Shown piece after piece: positions 63,108-64,000 of a DNA stretch of 64,000 bases. The DNA is taken from positions 4,855,058-4,919,057 of the forward strand of contig SCHM01000003.1 of assembly GCA_004123355.1 (NCBI GenBank), given 5' to 3'. Source of the DNA: Amphirosellinia nigrospora (Eukaryota > Ascomycota > Sordariomycetes > Xylariales > Xylariaceae). Every line of letters begins with the position of its first letter. Position 1 is the stretch's first letter. The notes beneath the pieces were generated by a model. It worked only from the letters and a program-made list of their open reading frames with translations, made no database searches and was not told the DNA's origin. The translations under genes and the position numbers were made by a program.

Positions 63108-64000
63108 TTATTTCCGGCTGCCGCTGCCGCTGCCGCCTTGAGTGTCGTGGGCCCTTGCCATCGCTGCCTCCCGTGCAATAGTATCGGCAACGCCACCTTC
63201 GAGCACTAGACTTGAAGTAGTATATTCCTGAAGGGGGTTGATCCCTCTGCGAAGTAGTTCAAACTGATCAACAATTTCATTCACTTTCTGGAACCCCCCA
63301 TACACCCACCTATTGTTAAGCACCATAGTAGGCACAGCAACAATAGGACCGGCAAGTTGGCTACGCACACTAATACGATTTTGAACTTCGGAAGAGAGTA
63401 TATCAATGGCAGAATCCCACTCGGGGCTATCGAGTACGGCTCGGATCTCATCCTCCGAGAAGCCTGTTACCGCCTTGGCGGTTTCCATGAGGAACTGCGG
63501 ATCGGACAAATCCTTATCGTGTTCATGATAATTCGTCGTGATGGCATCCAGGAGACGCATTTGAAGGTCGGGTCCACGCGGCTGCGGAAGAGAGACTGAC
63601 AGAACGGGGGCCCGCAGCGAATAGGGAGGGTAAGGAGGCGTATCTCTTGGAGGTCGGTATACCGTTAATTCTGTGCTCCTATGTCGTGTCGGGGTTTTCT
63701 GGAGCGCAAAACGAAGTAGCTTATGTGAATTTCGCGAGTTACCCGTGCGACCTTCCCAGCTAAATCTAATGCCAGCATTCTCTCCAAGCCTGTTCCATAC
63801 CTCGAAACGACTCATTGGTAGCCCTCTTTCAGTATGATAATATTGGACTTTATTGCAACCTGAGGACACGTAGAATGATTAGTAAGGAATTCTCACCAGT
63901 TCAGATGATAATCCTTAGAGGCATTCAAAGCGGTGGTATGATCGCTTCCTTTCGCCGCATGCTCTACGGACGGGAATTTATCATGCCCATAGACGTTGCG
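63108..64000 (-). CDS. DsbA/FrnE-like thioredoxin-fold oxidoreductase (5' end missing)
   Basis: Member of the DSBA-like family (FrnE / 2-hydroxychromene isomerase type) of cytosolic thiol oxidoreductases; substrate unknown. The visible part covers the helical insertion and the C-terminal half: CNKVQYYHTERG, NAGIRFSWEGRTGNSRNSHK, a variable stretch, ITTNYHEHDKDLSDPQFL, FSEDEIRAVLDSPEW, then VPTMVLNNRWVYGGFQKVNE with the cis-proline of the fold. The tail is Gly/Ser-rich. The N-terminal half with the expected CPWC-type active site lies outside the window. The frame meets a stop (63893-63895) shortly before the CNKVQYY block, while the preceding frame (ALNASKDYHLNW) is open to the edge; either an intron lies here or bases are missing. 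There is no ATG in the visible main frame near its left limit, so this is not the gene start. Confidence 0.72.

Overview
This window looks like a chromosome segment of a filamentous ascomycete (Pezizomycotina, most likely a Sordariomycete). The evidence is short spliceosomal introns (about 50-140 nt) with GTAAGT-like donors and CTAAC/CTAAT branch sites, fungal-specific gene versions (ERT1/AcuK regulator, exgD-type glucanase, NUP145/Nup98-96 precursor, Zn2Cys6 factor), pyrimidine-rich leaders and long non-coding spacers. I saw no rRNA, tRNA, CRISPR array or intact transposon.

Layout. 0.5-12.5 kb: epsin (+), centrin (-) and the NUP145 nucleoporin precursor (+). 12.5-17.4 kb: no gene. 17.4-27 kb: a class I SIR2 deacetylase (-) and a PMC1-type calcium pump (-). 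27-39.4 kb: a gene-poor, AT-rich accessory stretch with one solitary Zn2Cys6 factor (+), one three-exon gene of an uncharacterised fungal family (-), a 129-bp-period tandem duplication and weak gene remnants. 39.4-43 kb: riboflavin kinase (+) facing the ERT1/AcuK gluconeogenesis regulator (-). 43-51.3 kb: an 8.3 kb gene-free stretch upstream of ERT1. 51.3-60.5 kb: a compact housekeeping block with a membrane-anchored GH5 glucanase (-), BCKDH E1-beta (+), actin-capping protein alpha (+), cytochrome b5 (+) and TFIIE-beta (+). 60.5-64 kb: empty, then the 3' part of a DsbA/FrnE-like oxidoreductase (-) that runs off the right edge.

The genes do not form one pathway; most are unrelated housekeeping functions (endocytosis and actin, nuclear pore, silencing, calcium, flavin, carbon metabolism, cell wall, branched-chain amino acid catabolism, transcription).

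The most consistent structural signal is that many otherwise well-conserved genes are broken by single-base frame slips, mostly at short homopolymers. Correcting the slips gives whole-codon totals for the spliced genes (epsin 580 aa, PMC1 1407 aa, ERT1 676 aa, TFIIE-beta 304 aa, BCKDH E1-beta 402 aa). Because essential genes are affected, I read this mainly as residual sequencing or assembly error. Genes with no slip are centrin, riboflavin kinase, CapZ-alpha and cytochrome b5. I did not find a convincing new multi-gene system. The best candidates for novelty are the uncharacterised family gene at 35.6-36.7 kb, the duplicated 120-bp unit next to it, and the dispersed TACCTA/CTAGGTA motif.
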